Source: Apteryx mantelli
Taxonomy: Eukaryota > Chordata > Aves > Apterygiformes > Apterygidae
DNA length: 64,000 bases
Assembly (NCBI RefSeq): GCF_036417845.1
Contig: NC_089994.1
Span: 16,262,001 to 16,326,000, forward strand
Direction of reading: 5' to 3'
Shown: positions 61,801 through 64,000 of the stretch, piece after piece
Layout of the letters: each line of letters begins with the position of its first letter
How positions within the stretch are numbered: the stretch's first letter is position 1
The notes under the pieces: model-generated
The model's database searches: none
What the model saw: the letters and a program-made list of their open reading frames with translations, nothing else
Told to the model about the DNA's origin: nothing
Translations under genes and position numbers: made by a program

Positions 61801-64000
61801 TGGATGCTTTGGGAACGGCCTTGCTTTTTGACAGCTGTGGCTTGTGTGCATTGTCTCACTGATTGGAGATTGAGCCTAAACTGTAGCAATTTCTTTCTGT
61901 TTTTTTTTTTGCTCTTTGAAAGGTTTGGGAGTTGTGTGCAAGAGGAGCCTGGTCTTTGGAAAGCAGCCGGTACGTTCCGGTTGAGGTTGAGATCTCCAGC
62001 TCTGGCCTGCTGTCTTGTGAGCGTGGCTAGGTGTCTGCAGTCTGGCTTCTGGTGTTAACAGCTCGCTGTAGGTACAAAGCCTCCCAGAGGGATGTCCAAG
62101 AAGCAGCTGCCTGCACCCACAAACCAGAGGCTTTGATTTTTATAGTAGTAGGATTTAGCACCTCTAACTTGCATCCTGAGGTAAACTGTACCCACAACAA
62201 GGCAGCCCCTGTAAAACAGGCCTAAAATAGCCAGTTGCAATATAGTGAGGCAAGGAATATCTGGCAAAGCTGGAAAGCTAAAGAGTTTCACCAGGAATAG
62301 GATCTGCTGTTGGCAAGGCAGCCAAGAGTCACCTGGGCTGCAGGCGGTGAGTAACTTTATTCCCAGGGAGTCTGATCTTCCAAGGAGGGACTGGACACAC
62401 GTTTGGGTGAGTTAAAGGCTGGTGGGAGCTCACCTGCCTGCCTGCGTTGTGCCTGGTGAAGGTCCAGCGTGCCTAGGCCAAAGGTCTGCATTGGCGCTCA
62501 AGTCCTGCGGGAGGGCAGTGACAAGAGAAAGTTCTTTACAGTTCACGAAATCTGTCTGGGTTGTCCTGCCTCGCTGAACGCGGGGCAGGAACGCGCGCGA
62601 GATCAAAACGCTCGACGTGCGGCGATCGCAGTGCGCTGGAGCTGTGCGACTCCGTTACGAATGCGTGAGCTGGTTGCAGCCTGATTGTTGGCCTCAGATG
62701 TTATCTTACCCTGTAGTAAAGCAATGTTCTCTGCCTGCCTCTGTAGGAAAAACTGACTCTGCCACCTGCCTAAATAGCACTGGGTTTATAGCAGCCTGGG
62801 CTTGTCAGGTTTGGTGTTTTTGTTGTTTCTGGACTTTATTTTAATTTATTACGGTAGCCTCTCTGCTGCCAAGAAGCTGAACTGGACACGCAAAGCTGAC
62901 CTCGTTCGGAGCTGCGCTCTGCGTTTGTAGGGACACAAATGATCCCTTTGGTTCCTGGTGAACTGCGTGTGTGCGATGGGGAACTCGCACTGCGTGTGCT
63001 GAACGCTCCTGCCTCTCAGCTGCTTTTCTTCTTCTCCTGATGCTGCAAACGTTAAATTGGCACAAGTCCTTCCCTTTGCCATCCCTGAAGAGCAAGACTA
63101 GGAAATTTTACCTCTCTTTTCTTGCACAAAGTTGGTGGTATCAGCAAAATCCTTTCTTTGGATTACGTGCGTAAGTCAGCACTATCCCCAAAGAACTAAC
63201 TGAAGGGCAGGTTGCTAGGTGCTCTCATGGCACTGCCTGTTCCCTTCGAGCTGCTCCAGGAGGGGGAAGAGGATAACTCTTACTCTAATAGATTTGGTTC
63301 CTGGTGTCTTTATTTAAACAAATGGCAGAGGAGTTGACCTTATTAGGGAAATAGCCCGAGTCTACTAAACTAACGTCAGAAGGCTGTTGTGCGCTTCTGA
63401 GAACGGTGACTGATGATTACTGGCAAGGTGGTTTGGGTTTGAACTAGCATCTCGAGCAGAAGAGTCTCCTAAGTCCTCTTCTTAATCGTCTGAGGCGGTG
63501 CAGCCCCCCCATGGCCTTTTCACTCGCCTACGGGCAGGCGAGGGAGGACGAGCTTGCGGAGGCGTCGTGCGTGCCGCAGTGCCAGGCAGCACTGCGCCGG
63601 GCCGGGCCGGTGTGCAGCATGTGGGTGCTCTGCTGCAGGCTGCTAAAATAGATCACAGCGCTCTTCTCCGAGGTGAACTTGCAGGGTCTCTTCAGCAGGC
63701 TTGGAGGTGACCTACATTTTTCGTGTCACCTCCTGGCTGCCAGGCTTGACTGCCCCGCTTACCTGAGCTGCCTTTTCGGGCAGGCGTCCTGCCGTATGGA
63801 AGCTGCAGAGCCTCTGGGCGCAGCTGCAGTTGGCCAGTTCTGCTGCTGCCGTGACCGACAGCAGCACCCTGAGCACATGGCCACGATCGGATTTGCCCCC
63901 ACACTAGTTATTGGGCGACTTTGTTTTTAGGGCTAAATACTGCAGCAGCAGCCATGTGCTGGATTACTGGCAAGACCATGGTGGGGAATGTGCAGCTGGA
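55880..64000. other. Right flank with no recognised gene
   Basis: About 8.1 kb with no exon I can assign. By synteny the next gene should be ATP2A2 in convergent orientation, but I found no SERCA C-terminal coding segment on the minus strand, so it probably lies beyond 64000. The region contains a T-run at 57963-57982, an exon-like segment at 57987-58053 and a TTTA tract near 58572-58592. GC content rises gently after about 59600. Confidence 0.5.

Noticed and set aside
55880-64000. Search for the 3' end of ATP2A2 expected by synteny
   Set aside because: No SERCA C-terminal motif was found on the minus strand. The gene probably begins beyond the window.
1-64000. CRISPR arrays, operons or bacterial features
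   Set aside because: The sequence is spliced vertebrate DNA. No spaced direct-repeat array or prokaryotic gene organisation was seen.

Overview
This window is vertebrate nuclear DNA, most likely from a bird, or another sauropsid with compact chromosomes. It holds five complete protein-coding genes and the first exons of a sixth, all with ordinary spliced structures. The proteins are very close to their mammalian orthologues. Introns are short, CpG-island promoters are sharp, and interspersed repeats are scarce. The only clear one is the 3' end of a CR1 LINE, the dominant retroposon of birds and reptiles. I see no bacterial, organellar or intact viral content. The species call is inference.

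Layout. Positions 1-5300: very GC-rich 5' part of HIP1R on the minus strand (six coding exons in the ANTH domain, gene leaves the window at position 1). Positions 5300-9600: intergenic. Positions 9.6-23.5 kb: CCDC62 on the minus strand, 12 coding exons. Positions 24.6-32.5 kb: DENR on the minus strand, 7 coding exons including one of 20 nt, plus an inferred non-coding first exon. At 32.2-32.7 kb lies a CpG-island promoter that fires both ways, to DENR on the left and GPN3 on the right. Positions 32.66-36.8 kb: GPN3 (+), 8 exons. Positions 38.9-44.1 kb: ARPC3 (+), 7 coding exons. Positions 45.67-55.9 kb: ANAPC7 (+), 11 coding exons. Positions 55.9-64 kb: no recognisable gene, one orphan exon-like segment.

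The genes are housekeeping or germline functions and are not a pathway: HIP1R (clathrin/actin coupling), CCDC62 (spermatid coiled-coil protein), DENR (translation reinitiation and ribosome recycling), GPN3 (RNA polymerase II assembly), ARPC3 (Arp2/3 complex), ANAPC7 (anaphase-promoting complex). From general knowledge, DENR-CCDC62-HIP1R and GPN3-ARPC3-ANAPC7 are two blocks several megabases apart on human 12q24. Here they are fused head to head through the DENR/GPN3 promoter.

The most notable sequence-level observations are three GC-AG introns (one in HIP1R, two in DENR), all on the minus strand. There is also a 20-nt DENR exon that follows one of those GC introns, and tandem acceptors at the last CCDC62 exon that would give different C-termini. 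The fused synteny junction carries a palindromic TCTCGCGAGA element. I did not find a new defence, mobile or biosynthetic system. Exon coordinates were derived by hand from splice signals, reading-frame phase and remembered orthologue sequences. All six genes keep phase at every junction.
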